From: Amborella trichopoda
Lineage: Eukaryota; Streptophyta; Magnoliopsida; Amborellales; Amborellaceae
Length of the DNA stretch: 64,000 nucleotides
Reading direction: 5' to 3'
Assembly (NCBI RefSeq): GCF_000471905.2
Contig: NW_006499751.1
Location: forward strand, 439,412 to 503,411
Part shown: one piece after another, positions 13,652-24,489 of the stretch
Layout: each line of letters opens with the position of its first letter
How positions within the stretch are numbered: the stretch's first letter is position 1
The notes under the pieces: generated by a model
Seen by the model: the letters and a program-made list of their open reading frames with translations, nothing else
Told to the model about the DNA's origin: nothing
The model's database searches: none
Made by a program: the position numbers and the translations under genes

Positions 13652-13749
13652 TAAAAATGCGGGCTTGGCAATAAATATATTTTTAAATATACAATATGAT
13701 CTTAATTTTTAGAGAATATATAATCTTTAACATCGAGATCATGAACATG
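13652..13749 (+). repeat. dispersed repeat R, left half of split copy
   Basis: Matches 12600-12695 closely and ends with GATCATGAACATG (13737-13749). The right half resumes at 23014 with the same 13 bases. Confidence 0.85.
13737..13749 (+). repeat. 13-bp target-site duplication, left copy
   Basis: GATCATGAACATG is identical to 23014-23026. It brackets the nested block 13750-23013. The right copy is preceded by a poly-A tail, as expected for LINE-driven insertion. Confidence 0.85.
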
Positions 13750-13870
13750 GAGAATGACCTAGGCCTTGGCAGTAGTATTGCCGACTCCCATGGTGAGGTC
13801 TCTGACTCTACTTTCACCAACAGGTAGGGGGCCAAATCCTCACTTACTTTACCATTTTGAGAATGGCCCG
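13750..13870 (+). mobile_element. SINE unit a
   Basis: The segment TTGGCAGTAGTATTGCC ... GGTGAGGTCTCTGACTC ... GGTAGGGGGCCAAATCC ... ACTTACTTTACC matches SINE unit b (22790-22913) and SINE unit c (24490-24590, minus) over about 110 bp. It starts directly after the left 13-bp target duplication. It has no open frame. The family assignment rests on repetition, the polymerase-III-like layout of the neighbouring unit and the shared 3' tail. Confidence 0.7.
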
Positions 13871-14950
13871 AGACCTTGTCGGTAGTGTTATATTTTTGAC
13901 TGACTTGGCCCCCGACAAAAATAAGGAAGGAGCCAGTAAGATAAAGTCGTTTATTTAAAAAGAATTAGCAGAATGACCTCAAAATTTGTAGGATGATGGC
14001 TTGGGGTACATTAAGGATCATCATCAAATTTCTGCCCGATCCGACAAGTTTAAGACATGTCTGATCAAGATCCGATTCGAAAATTCAATTGCTATCGCCC
14101 TGAAAAATACCTCATAACTAGAGCCCTAATTTTTACATCTTAAATGAATAATAGACTACTACTACTATTATATTCAAAAGGTCTAAAAACCCATGTATAC
14201 CAATTTTCAGTCCATTCGGACACTTCTAGACCCCTATGCCCAACTTACCCAAAAAAGGTAGGTATTACACTATTCGGGTGATGCTGCAGGGAACCTGATT
14301 TCCATTTATGGAAACTGCTACTTTTGAGCTTAGGATTGATTTTTTAATGATCATATCTCTTTCATCCTGGACCTTAAGGGCACAGTTCATCTATGCGACA
14401 CACATTTTGATATAAAACTTGCCTTGAGATGATGAGCGGATGAAGAGAATTCATAGAGATAAATTTAGCTCGAAATTGAATGGTTTGAAAAGAGAAAATA
14501 GTATTTGATCAAGTTGGCATATTTTGAGGTCCTGAGATTGGATTGTCATGAAAATATGTGTTGTGATTGTGGAATGAAGGCAAACAATATGAGGTAAAAT
14601 TCAAGCAAGATGAATCGTCAAATTGAGTACAATTTAAAGATGGAAATGACATGTTTTTTGGTCACGGGAATCCCATTTTCCTGCGACTTTCCAAATTGGG
14701 AACAAGTTCAAATGACCATCAATTTTGATGATTTTTTACACAAAATTACCGTGATACGATACTATCCAAGTTGTGATGACAAAATTTGCCGGAAACATGA
14801 CGAGTCTAAACGAAGAATCAAAAGTTTCCATGTTCTTGAAAGTGGCCGGAATTTTTACTTCCTTCAAAAAGTACGATTTCGTTATCGAAATAGATATCAA
14901 AACGACCATAATAACTTGAGTGTCATTTCTACTGCAATGGATCATTCGAG
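13871..14950. other. unrecognised insert sequence, one 144-codon frame
   Basis: Lies inside the nested block. It includes the open frame 14610-15044 (plus), which starts MNRQIEYNLKMEMTCFLV and is basic and Tyr/Arg-rich with no domain I recognise. The frame ends in a phrase typical of decayed plant repeats (GGGGTATTTTGGTC). It is probably the interior or 5' part of an LTR element. Confidence 0.35.
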
Positions 14951-16495
14951 TGTCCATGGCTTAAGGGGACCAATTGGTCATTTCTTGCATTGTGGAAGGG
15001 GTATTTTGGTCTTTTTTACTAATACAAAATTACATTTTAATTAAAAAAAGGTAATTTTAATAAATTTAGTCCACTTTTGAGCATCCACCCATGTTTTGGT
15101 GGACCATACCTAGATTCTTTTACTCCGAGTACGCATGAAGCGTCGAGAGTTCACGTGTTGAGAAAGGAATTTTTCAAAGAGGTGTGTGGATTACCTCCTA
15201 GTCAAGATTTTATAGGTTAGCCTCATGTTTAGCTGCAATCGGCAAGGGCTTAGATAATCCAAACGAGAAAAATAGAACCTGACTACTTATTGAGCATTCG
15301 CTCTGCATAGAATGGTCAAGACTTATGGGACATAAGTCCGTATGCCGACATGAGACCATTACATGACATGTGCATTTTCATTTCATATGGGAAGCCACTC
15401 TTCCAAATGCATTATCCGAGTTTGGAAGAGCCAGTGCACATGTGCTTTGAGAGGACCCCTATAATTGAGTTAGCTCATGTCCCACAGGGGTACACCTGTA
15501 ATCCATTGAGAACCGGATGATCGAAAGTTCTAGCTCAGTGGCTTTGATATGGCCAATTATGTGTCATTACTTTAGACTGTGAAACATAGGTCTATTGGGT
15601 CGATTTGAGACTTGGCAGAACATCATTCGGGACTAGCCTAATGGAGTACTCTGATACCTACAGTTATTAGCTTGAAATCTCACTATACCTTTTTTCTGAT
15701 TTTATAATGATAAGAAAAACTTAATAATTTTTCGAAAATACTTAAAATATTTATTGTGAATTTTAGAGAATTTTTAAAAAAATTTGATTTGCTAAAAAAA
15801 TGAGGTTTTTCAAATTATTTGACTCAAATTCCACTTTAGTCCAGACCTGGTAGTGCCATGTGGTGTCCGAGTGGCCATAGGGCTGCCACATGGCACCCCA
15901 TGCCTCAATCTAGGATCACCGCCTAGTTGGGCACTGATCCCTAGGTGGTGGGGACCATATTATCATTTGGTTGCTTGTTTTATAAGGGGTTGTATTATGG
16001 TGTCTTTTATATATTATTATATAGTGTTATAACTTAAGGCCCCCTTTTTATCACATGTATTAATTAACTCACACATGGGCTATACATGGCATGTGCGAAG
16101 TTTAATTAATTAATTTATTTGATATTAAAGAGAAAATGGATTTTTAAATTTTAGTTGAAAAATATTTTCAGACACGTGTGTGAAGGGGACATTATCTTTA
16201 AATTGATTGGTTTGAAATTTTAGATCTACAAAGTGATTGCCTTTGATAAAGTGGAATATCTTTACATGTGTGAGCTTTATCAACTACTTTTTTGCCTTTT
16301 ACTCTTGGTGGTTATTTACTTTAATACATTATTAAAAAATAATGGTGTTTTTGTAAGGGCATATTGGATACAATTGGAATAAATACATGGGTCAATTACA
16401 AAATGGTAAAGTATCATAACTTAGGATTATAATGAGTGATAATAGTATAAAATCGCATTCCTTCATCTTAGTGGTTGGATGGGGATGGGTGGCTA
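14951..16495 (+). mobile_element. probable diverged LTR of the recurrent Copia family, left part
   Basis: The blocks GTGGCTTTGATATGGCCAAT, TGTGAAACATAGG and TATTGGGTCGATTTGAGAC (about 15538-15612) parallel the other LTR copies (for example 42600-42680 and 63720-63800). A GGGCTGCCACATGGCACC motif near 15880 resembles their GTGGCRYGCCAC motif. The copy appears to be cut at 16495 by the gag-only Copia and may resume in the CT-rich region after 19837. Divergence is high, so this is tentative. Confidence 0.4.
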
Positions 16496-17711
16496 TGTAC
16501 ATTAGCCTCTCATGTGCCTTTGGATTAGTGCATCAAGGGTGTTGATTGAGTCCAAGATTACACCCATGTTATAAAAGCACATTATGAGATCTCAAATCCT
16601 AACTATCTCAACTCTTGAACCATTCCCCCCCCGCCCCCCCCCCTCCTTTTCTAGAGCTTTGTGAGAGAAAATTAAAGAGATAGAGACCCCACATTTTTTT
16701 TACAAAAGAGTTCCATTGGTGGTGATCCTTATGGTGGTCCTCCTTCTTATGCTTAAGTCCATAGTGTGCATTTATCATGGTAAACTCCATTTAATATATT
16801 TTTTTTCATAAGTTCATATTCTTAACATCTATAATTGATGGAGTTTTGAATTTATAGAAGTTTCATTGATTTTAAAATCCTCATTTGATCATCTTTTCAT
16901 CTTGCTTATGCATAGTGTGGTCCTTCATGAGTTATAGCCTATATGCATGAGAATCCATGATCATGTATAGCATTCATTGATTACTTTGCTTCAAATCTAA
17001 AAAATACTTTAGTCACAATGTGGAACTAAATTTCAAGAAGTTTTCATCACATTTTTAGCTATGGGGGTTCATAATCTTTTCATACAAGACTGTTTTGGTA
17101 GTCCCAGGGACCACATTGGCTAGTTTGGCTATAACTATCTTGTTCTTTATCCGATTCGATTCAAACTTTTTGCATTGTATTGTGGATGATAATGCCAGTG
17201 TGTTGAGATCTTAAGAAGTGATTTTAAGTTGTGTAATTTCTTCCTATTTAGATTATACACTCTTATGAGATTGAACCACTTTTGTACAATCCAAATGGAT
17301 AAAATTAAGTCCTTATAGGGCCCGATTGCGTGGCTCCGACACAAGGGGTTTGAAACATGGCTTTTCGATTTTAATTTGGCATTCTAATTCAATATTTTGT
17401 TGATTTTATTCCTTAGAATTTTGTTTAAATTAGTTGTATGTTGTATTTAAACTTTGAGACATAGTTTATGTAATTTGTGGTATGAAAGTGTATTTCATAA
17501 GCTAGTCTTGCTTTATATGTAATTGACCGATAAGGGGTTAGTATTTGTTTTTATTTACAGTTTTACAAGGCTAGAAACAGTTGTAACTATTATTTAAATG
17601 ATTGTAACTTATTCACTTAGTTTGGTTTTAAGCAAGTGGCTTTGTTGAAAGTGTCCATTTTTTCTTGTTTTTTAGCTTGAAAATTTGCTCTAGTCTTTGT
17701 ATCCACTATCA
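16496..17711 (+). mobile_element. 5' LTR of gag-only Copia element
   Basis: This stretch of about 1.2 kb begins TGTACATTAGCCTCTCATG and ends CCACTATCA. It is repeated at 18611-19837 with the same order of sequence. It contains an odd run of C residues near 16625-16643. No open frame is conserved between the two copies. Confidence 0.88.
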
Positions 17712-17713
17712 AT

Positions 17714-17725
17714 TGGTATCATAGC
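17714..17725 (+). promoter_or_regulatory. primer binding site (initiator Met tRNA)
   Basis: TGGTATCATAGC lies two bases after the 5' LTR. It differs by one base from TGGTATCAGAGC, the standard plant retrotransposon primer site complementary to the 3' end of tRNA-iMet. Confidence 0.9.
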
Positions 17726-17788
17726 TAGGCTCATTTACAACCTCTTTTAGGGTCTTTAGATGGATTATAGAGTGTCAAATAGGAACCT

Positions 17789-18557
17789 ATGGCAGCCCAT
17801 TCGATACTCACCGAATTGCTTAAGGAGGAAAAGTTCAATGGAACTAACTTCTCCGAATGAAGAAGGAAAATTGGTTATGTGTTTCATGACGACGGTCTAT
17901 TGCCATTATTGACTTTTAGAGCTCCTAATCCACCCGCAATCAATGTTCCTCAAGTTGTTAAGGATGCATATGAGCTATGGCATAACAAAAACCAAAGTGC
18001 CATGAACATTATTTTTGCAACCATAAGTGATTCTTTTGTTAAGGAGTATGAGAATTTCATGTGTGTCAAAGATATTATAGAGAGCATGAAAAAGAATATG
18101 ACACATCGAATGAAACTCAAAGGATCATTAAAATGAAGAATCTCATGTGTTGTAAAATGGATGATCACACCAAAGTGGGTGATCATCTAAGAGAGTTCAA
18201 GATGAGAGAGTTGGTCACTCATATGATGAGGTGACACAAAAGATCATGCTTGTGTTTTTGATCTCACCCTCATGGGAGACCTTTATGGCTAATTTGATGG
18301 CCAAAGACACGCCTACAACAGTGGAGGAGATTGCACTTTTCATGGAAGAGGAAGAGCAAAGAATGATGGCAATAGATGGACCATCTTCCATGGTCCATAT
18401 GGTAAAATCTCACCAAACTTCCTCGCCTTCTACTTCCTTACTTATTACTCCTATTTTTTCTTTTCTTCCTAGCTCTTCTATAGTGAATACATATAATGTG
18501 GGAGTGCGTGAGAGTGATAATGCTAAGAATAAGAAAAGAAAGGCAAAAGGCAAATGA
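17789..18557 (+). pseudogene. Copia-type gag, non-autonomous element
   Basis: The frame opens MAAHSILTELLKEEKFNGTNFSE, hits a stop, and continues from 17879 as YVFHDDGLLPLLTF ... AYELWHNKNQSAMNIIFATIS. After a frame change near 18135 it resumes at 18231 with KIMLVFLISPSWETFMANLM and TVEEIALFMEEEEQRM. This matches the Copia gag capsid-like domain (UBN2 type), which forms the particle around the element RNA. There is no zinc knuckle, protease, integrase or RT between the LTRs, so the element depended on a helper. A stop, two frameshifts and diverged LTRs make it inactive now. Confidence 0.82.
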
Positions 18558-18585
18558 AAAGGGAAGGGGAAGCAAAAGGGAAAAT
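18556..18585 (+). promoter_or_regulatory. polypurine tract
   Basis: A purine-only run, GAAAAGGGAAGGGGAAGC then AAAAGGGAAAA, lies just upstream of the 3' LTR, where second-strand priming occurs in LTR elements. About 25 bp separate it from the point where LTR similarity becomes evident, so the true LTR start may be a little earlier. Confidence 0.7.
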
Positions 18586-18610
18586 CCTACTCCTCTTATC
18601 CATTTAGCTA

Positions 18611-19837
18611 GGTACATTAACCTCTCATGTGCCTTTGGATTAGTTCATCAAAGATGTTGATTGAGTCCAAGATTACACCCATGTTATAAAAATACATCAT
18701 GAGATCCCAAACCCTAGCTATCTCAACTCTTGAACCATTTTGGAAATTTTGTCCCCCCCCCTTCTTTCTAGATCTTTGTGAGAGAAGATTGCAGAGAGTG
18801 GCCCCACATTTTTTTCAGAAAAGGCTTTCAGAGTTTCATTGATGGTGATCGTGATGGTGGTCCTCATTTTTTATGCTTAAGTCCATAGTGTGCATTTATC
18901 AAGGTAAACTCCACTGAAATTTTTTTTCTCATAAGTTCATATTATTGGCATTTATAGTTGCTGGAGTTATTAATTTACAAAAGCTTCATTGATCTTAAAA
19001 TCCCCATTTGATCATCTTTGTCATTATGCTAATTCATAGTATGGTCCTTCATGAGTTATAGCTTATATGCATGAGAATCCATAATCATGCATAATATCTA
19101 TTGATTACTTTGCTCCAAATCTATCAAATACATTAGTCTCAGTGTGTTACTGAATTTTCAGAAGTTTTTCATCACATTTTTACCTATGGGGATTCATAAT
19201 ATTTTCATACAAGATTGCTTTGGTGGTACGAGGGTCCACCTTGTGTAGTTTGGCCATAACTCTCTTTGTTCTTTATCTGATTCGATTCAAATCTTTTGCA
19301 TTATGTTGTTTATAATAATGTTAGTGTGTTGAGATTTTAAGAAGTTAGTTTAAGGTGTGTCTCAACACACTAACATTATTATAAATGGAAAAAAATGGAA
19401 TTTAATAGGGCCCAATTGTTAGTTTAAGGTGTGTAATTTAATAGGGCCCAATTGTGTGGCCCTTGCACAAGAGTTCGAAACATGACTTTTCGATTTTAAT
19501 TTGGCATTCTAATTCCATGTTTAGTTGATTTTATTCATTAGAATTTTGTTTAGATTAGTTGTATGTTGTATTTAAGTTTTGGCACGTAGTTTATGTAATT
19601 TGTATTATGAAAGTGTAATTCATAAGCTAGTCTTGCTTTATATGTAATTGCCTCATAAGGGGTTTCTATTTGAGTTTATTTACAGTGGTTTTACAAGGCT
19701 AGAAACGGCTATAATTGTTATTTAAAGGATTATAACTTATTCACTTATCTTGGTTTAAGCAAGTAGCTTGTTGAAGGTGTCTATTTTGCCTTATTTGTAG
19801 GCTTGAAAATTTTCTCTACTCTTTGTATCGACTATCA
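18611..19837 (+). mobile_element. 3' LTR of gag-only Copia element
   Basis: Second copy of 16496-17711, ending CGACTATCA. It carries an extra segment near 19334-19455 made of an inverted 23-bp copy of its own sequence plus direct repeats (see findings). The junctions do not show a clear 5-bp target duplication. Confidence 0.88.
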
Positions 19838-21623
19838 TTACTCTCTCTCTCGATCATCTCACTTTCCCTCTCTCTCATGAATGTTCTCTCTTACTCTCTT
19901 ACTCACTCTCACGGACCCGCAGTCTAGGCTGCGGGCCCAACTACTTTCCACTTCTTCTTCTCTCTCTTACCCACTCTCTCACCCTCATGAGCCAGTGGTC
20001 TAGGCTACGGAACCAGCCACTTCTCCCCCTGTTCTTATCTCTCTTACTCTCTCTCTCACCCTCTCGGGCCTACAATCTAGGATGCGAGCCCAGCCACTTC
20101 TCTCCTTCTTCCTGTCTCGTTCTTACCCTCTTTCTCACCTCATGGATCCGCAGGTTAGGCTACGGGCCTAACTACTTTTCCCCTCTTCTTCTCTCTCTCT
20201 TACTCTCTCTCGATCATCTCACTTTCCCTCTCTCTCACGAATGTTCTCTCTTACTCTCTTTCACCCTCATGGGCCCATAGTCTAGGCTGCAGGCCCAACC
20301 ACTTCTCCCCTTCTTCTTCTCTCTTTTACCCACTCTCTCACCCTCATGAGCCTGCGGTCTAGGCGGCGGGCCCAGCCACTTCTCCTCCTCTTCTTCTCTC
20401 TTGCTTACTCTCTCTCACCCTCGTAGGCCTGTAATCTAGGCTGCGGGCGCAGCCACGTCTCCTCTTCTTCTTCTCTCTTTCTTACCCTATCTCTCACCCT
20501 CATGGGCCCGCAGGCCAGGTTGTGGGCTCAACCACTTTTCTCCTCTCTTCTCTCTCGCTTACTCTCTCTCTCTCTCTCCCTCACGGGACCGCAGTCTAGG
20601 CTGCGAACCCAGCCACTTCTCTCTTTCTTCTTCTCTGTATTATCCACTCTCTCACCCTCACGAGCCGGCAGTCTAGGCTGTGGACCCAACCACTTCTCCC
20701 CCTCTTCTTCTCTCTCTTACTCTCTCTCTCACCCTCACAAGCCCGCGGTCTAGGCTGCGGGCCCAACCACTTATCCCCTCTTCTTCTCTCTCGTACTCTC
20801 TCTTGGTCAACTTTATATCTCTCTCCTCATGCAACCCATCTCTCTCTAATTCTTTCTCTCTCTCTACCTCTCTCTCTCACGAAAACTCACCCTCTCTCGT
20901 ATCTATCTCTCTTCCTCTCCCTCATAAATCTCTACAACTCTCTCTCGATCATTTCTCTCTCTCTCTCTCTCTCTTTGACACAACTCTCTCTATCACTCTC
21001 TTCTCTCTCTCCTTCTACTTCTTTTTCTCTTAACCTCACGATCTCGCAGCCGAGGCTACGGGCCCAACTCCCTCTCCCTCTCTTCTCTCTCTCTCTCTCT
21101 CTCTCTCTCATTATCTCTTAATCTCATGAGCCCGCAGCATAGGCTGCGGTCCCAACTCCCCATCCCCTTGCTCCTCTCTTCTCTATTTCTCAGTCTCTCT
21201 TAATCTCACGAGCCCACAACCTCGGCTGTGGGCCCAACTCTTTCTGCCCTTATTCTTTACTCTGTTTTTTTTAACTCTCTCTTACCCTCACGGATCCGCG
21301 GTCTAGGCTGCAGGCCTAACCACTTCTCTCCCTCTTCTTTTCTCTCTCTTACTCTCTCTCTCACCCTCACCCTCATGGGTCCACACCTAACCACATCTCC
21401 CTTTCTTCTTCTCTCTTTCTTATTCTCTCTCACACCCTAATGGGCCCGCAGGCTAGGCTGCAGGCTGAGCAACTTATCCCTCTCACTCTCTCTCTTCTCC
21501 CATAAAACTCTCTTTCTCTCTCTCTCTTTCATGTATCTCACTGTCTCCCTCATTTCTCTCTCTCTCTCTCATGAATTTCACTCACTCTTACGAAAGCTCT
21601 TAAACTCTAGCTCTCTCTTTTAT

Positions 21624-21659
<36 letters not shown>

Positions 21660-21900
21660 TAAGTCTCACTCTCTCATCTCTCCCCATAGAACCTGCAATC
21701 TAGACTGCAGGCCCGACTCTCATTCTCTCTTACTCTTTCTTCCTTTCATGTCTTTATTTCCTTACCTCTCTCAACCTTCCTCTTCTCTTAAACTCTCTTT
21801 CTCTCCCACATACGATTCTCACTCTCTCTTTTCTTAAGTCTCTCTCTCGTGTCTCTATCGGGCCCACAGTCTAGACTGTAGATCCTGCTCTAATTCTCTT
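19838..21900 (+). repeat. pyrimidine-rich hairpin minisatellite
   Basis: About 18 units of mostly 75-100 bp each combine a CT-only stretch (CTTCTTCTCTCTCTTACTCT) with a GC-rich inverted repeat, CCCGCAGTCTAGGCTGCGGG, flanked by CTCATGAG. Unit centres occur near 19924, 20011, 20068, 20150, 20281, 20357, 20437, 20512, 20594, 20670, 20748, 21045, 21139, 21220, 21303, 21450, 21700 and 21868. The open frames here are low-complexity Ser/Leu translations of the repeat and not genes. It may be an expanded CT segment of an LTR, as other LTR copies have a small CT region next to the GTGGCRYGCCAC motif. Confidence 0.9.
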
Positions 21901-22789
21901 TATCTCTCTCCTAATTGACTTTTTTTACACTCTTATTTCTCCTTTCCTGTTCTTTTAACCCGCTCTCTCTTTTTTGTCTTTTTCTTTCTTCTCTTACTTG
22001 TTTCTTCACTCAGTCTTCTTCTTTCTTTAAGAAATTTAATTCTTCTTCATCTCTTTTAGAATAGTTCTTTACTCTAAAAGTTTACATTCTCTCATGTTCT
22101 ACTTAGAATTCTTACATTATATTTCTATCGCATGATTTCATTCATTTTACTTTGATTTCTAGCATCTTTAAGGATCATGCTTATCTTCAAAAAATGCACG
22201 TTACTTATCACCATCTTTGTGTATAGCCTTCTTAGAATTCATAATTCATTATTGTTATCATGCATATAGCATGAGGGGGCACTTCAAAAATGATTTGCGA
22301 TGGGTTTAACCCACGAACTCCGTTCTCTTGAATCCTCCAGGGTACGTCGATTCACAAGTCGAGTACCTTTCTCTGTTCACCGGCAATGCCTCTTGGGAGA
22401 GGTGACGCTGGAAGGCTATCTGTTTTCCATTACATTTCTAAGACCGATTCATTTATTTTGCATTCCTTTAATTTATTTTCTTTTTATTGACGTAATCCCA
22501 TCAAGCCCAATTAAGAAGACACCTGAAGCAAGCGGAGCAAGGAAAGAAGAGGGAGTTGAAATCAAACCAAGCTACAGAAGCTTGGGAGGCTTTCTCCAAA
22601 GATCTAAGAGGGTAGCTTTTACCTAAAACACGTACCACGAATCCAAGCGGTATGGTAAACATCTTACACTTCACTTAGTACGTTAAAATTTCATCATCGT
22701 TGGTACCTACCCGCACGTATCATGTGTGGTTGTTTTGAGGGGGGATCTTTCCTGTCGAACTCGGGTCACCGACCTGAGACTCATTTAGA
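21901..22789. other. no gene recognised; possible end of an LTR
   Basis: CT-rich sequence fades into AT-rich sequence. The 108-codon frame 22300-22626 (MGLTHELRSLESSRV) has no recognisable domain. Position suggests the 3' remainder of the LTR interrupted at 16495. Confidence 0.4.
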
Positions 22790-22913
22790 CCTGCGAAAAA
22801 CCCAGGTCCTCTAGGCAGTATTGCCAAGCTCCGTGGTGAGGTCTTAGATTCCATTCTCACCAAGGGGTAGGGGCCCAAATCCCCACTGACTTACCACTTC
22901 GAAAAAGAACCCG
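22790..22913 (+). mobile_element. SINE unit b
   Basis: Matches SINE unit a over about 110 bp and ends GGTAGGGGCCCAAAT, CCCCACTGACTTACC. That last 15-mer (22881-22895) is identical to 62289-62303 at the 3' end of LINE-1. Confidence 0.72.
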
Positions 22914-23013
22914 GGCTTAATTGGTTAGCGCTTGACGATTTGCAATGCTACATCCTAAGCTCAATTCCTACCAAGGTAGGTGCCCTCTCCCTATTGACTC
23001 ATCCAAAAAAAAA
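22914..23013 (+). mobile_element. tRNA-like SINE unit with poly-A tail
   Basis: TTAATTGGTTAGCGCTTGA (A-box-like, 22919-22932) and AGCTCAATTCC (B-box-like, 22958-22968) are spaced as in a tRNA promoter. A tail, GGTAGGTGCCCTCTCCC, TTGACTCATCC, A9, follows, with the right 13-bp target duplication immediately after. It is not a functional tRNA gene: there is no 3' acceptor stem. Confidence 0.72.
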
Positions 23014-23190
23014 GATCATGAACATGAAAAAATAAATAAATTTTGAAAACTAAAATAATACTTATATTTAGAAAACATTTGGACCGTTAGTTACAATTGT
23101 TTTTAGATGGACCACCTATTTGCATCCATATTTAAGTTGAATGCTTTATACCTCTCAACCTCATATTGTAGAAATGCAGTCTAGTATGCA
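23014..23190 (+). repeat. dispersed repeat R, right half of split copy
   Basis: Begins with the second GATCATGAACATG (23014-23026) and continues GAAAACATTTGGACCGTTAG and ACCTATTTGCATCCAT. It aligns with 12690-12870 of the intact copy. Confidence 0.85.
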
Positions 23191-23489
23191 TGAAATAATT
23201 GTTTAAAAAAATTACTAACCTAAAGAATAAAAAATAAAAAATTCACATATTGCTATTGGACCGAGGAAGATGCAAAAGTGCCTCCTCATCTTTTCTTTAA
23301 CTCGCATTTGCTTCTTGGACAAAACTGGTACTGCATAATAAGTAACACCTACATGTTACACTTGCATCTTCGTTTTTTTTTTTGTGAAAGTTATGTACGG
23401 ACCCAATAAGAAATGCAGAATTATCCGATGGACCATGTTTTACCAAAATTTATTCTTAGGGCAACTTTATTAATAATATTTTAAAATGA
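23191..23489. other. no gene seen
   Basis: AT-rich spacer between repeat R and the LINE fragment. No recognisable feature. Confidence 0.5.
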
Positions 23490-24470
23490 AAAAGGCTACA
23501 ACTCATTTCTTTACAATCCTGGAACATGGCACCTGTGACAAATCATGAAGTAGTAAGGGAAATAAAGTCCAGTGGATGAGAATGCCAAACAATGGCTTGT
23601 AAACGATATGTGGCACTAACGAGCAGGGCTAAATCGCTCTCAATCTAAAGAGGAAAACACTTTAACAGAACATTAAGAGTTAGACCTTCTTCAAGAGCAA
23701 AGAATTCTGCATAATTATTAAAAGAAATTCCAAAAGGCACCGTCACTGTCTCTAATAACACCACCCCTACTTGCTCAACCTGGGTTATGCAAAGAAGCCC
23801 TATCATTGTTTAGCTTGAAGTGATTAGGGCTAGGAAATGACCATACCACGGACTATTGCTTCGACAGATCATCTCTCATGTGGTATAGTCTAGGAATAGC
23901 TCATAAAATCCAAATAGTTGTGAAAAATAAATACGTCCAAATATTGAAAAAAACATTTGATTTGAATCTAAAAGATAAACAACTTCTCAACATAATAGGA
24001 ATAGAAGAGCAATAACTAATCGTTTCCTGCAACGCCATGCAAGAGATCTCCGTATAGCTTGCGAAAAATCATAGAGGAATAGCAGATGGCAGGGCTTGTC
24101 ATCACTATTTTTGCAAAAAGGACATACAGGAGGGGTCACGGCTATTCCATGCTGCTGTAGGAGAGAAATAGTAGATAAACGATAGTAACCAAAAGAACCA
24201 TTTTGCTCGAGGATGACATTTCGATGACCACAAGGTTCTAAAAATCGACAAAGAGGTACCCTTATGCTAAATAAACTCCCAAGCCTCTTTGGTTGAGAAT
24301 AATCTACTTGCACAATAAATCCAAACTAAAAAATCCCTATGTGGTTGTAATGGGATAGTAAATCTCTCAACCTCCTACCATATCTGAATAAAAGAACTTG
24401 ATGTAGGCGGGGGTGAAATCCAAGACTGTGGAGCACCACCAATATAATTGGAGACCTTTGGCATAGCAAC
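23490..24470 (-). mobile_element. LINE-2: plant L1-type LINE 3' fragment
   Basis: Read on the minus strand, it starts in the RT-proximal linker (SWISPPPTSSS ... VERFTIPLQPHRDFLVW). It passes through the reverse-transcriptase zinc-binding region (SSKCHPRAKWFFW; PPVCPFCKNSDDKPCHLLF at 23987-24313) and an RNase H relic (NNYAEFFALEEGLTLN, IESDLALLV). These peptides correspond block by block to LINE-1 (SSKCHPRAKWFSW, NNHAEFLTLEEGV, IESDSALLV), so the two belong to one family. It is 5'-truncated, frameshifted and inactive. Confidence 0.85.
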
Positions 24471-24489
24471 CTCAAGGTCAAAAGGTAAG

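Noticed and set aside
19987..21440. Several open frames of 70-117 codons on the plus strand
   Set aside because: They translate the CT-rich hairpin minisatellite into Ser/Leu/Pro repeats. No start context, no domain, and the frame follows the repeat.
22300..22626. 108-codon frame on the plus strand
   Set aside because: No domain recognised. It lies in probable LTR sequence between the satellite and the SINE, and is kept only as part of the region note.
22914..22980. Possible tRNA gene
   Set aside because: A-box-like and B-box-like sequences are present but there is no closing acceptor stem. A poly-A tail and target duplication follow, so it is a SINE.
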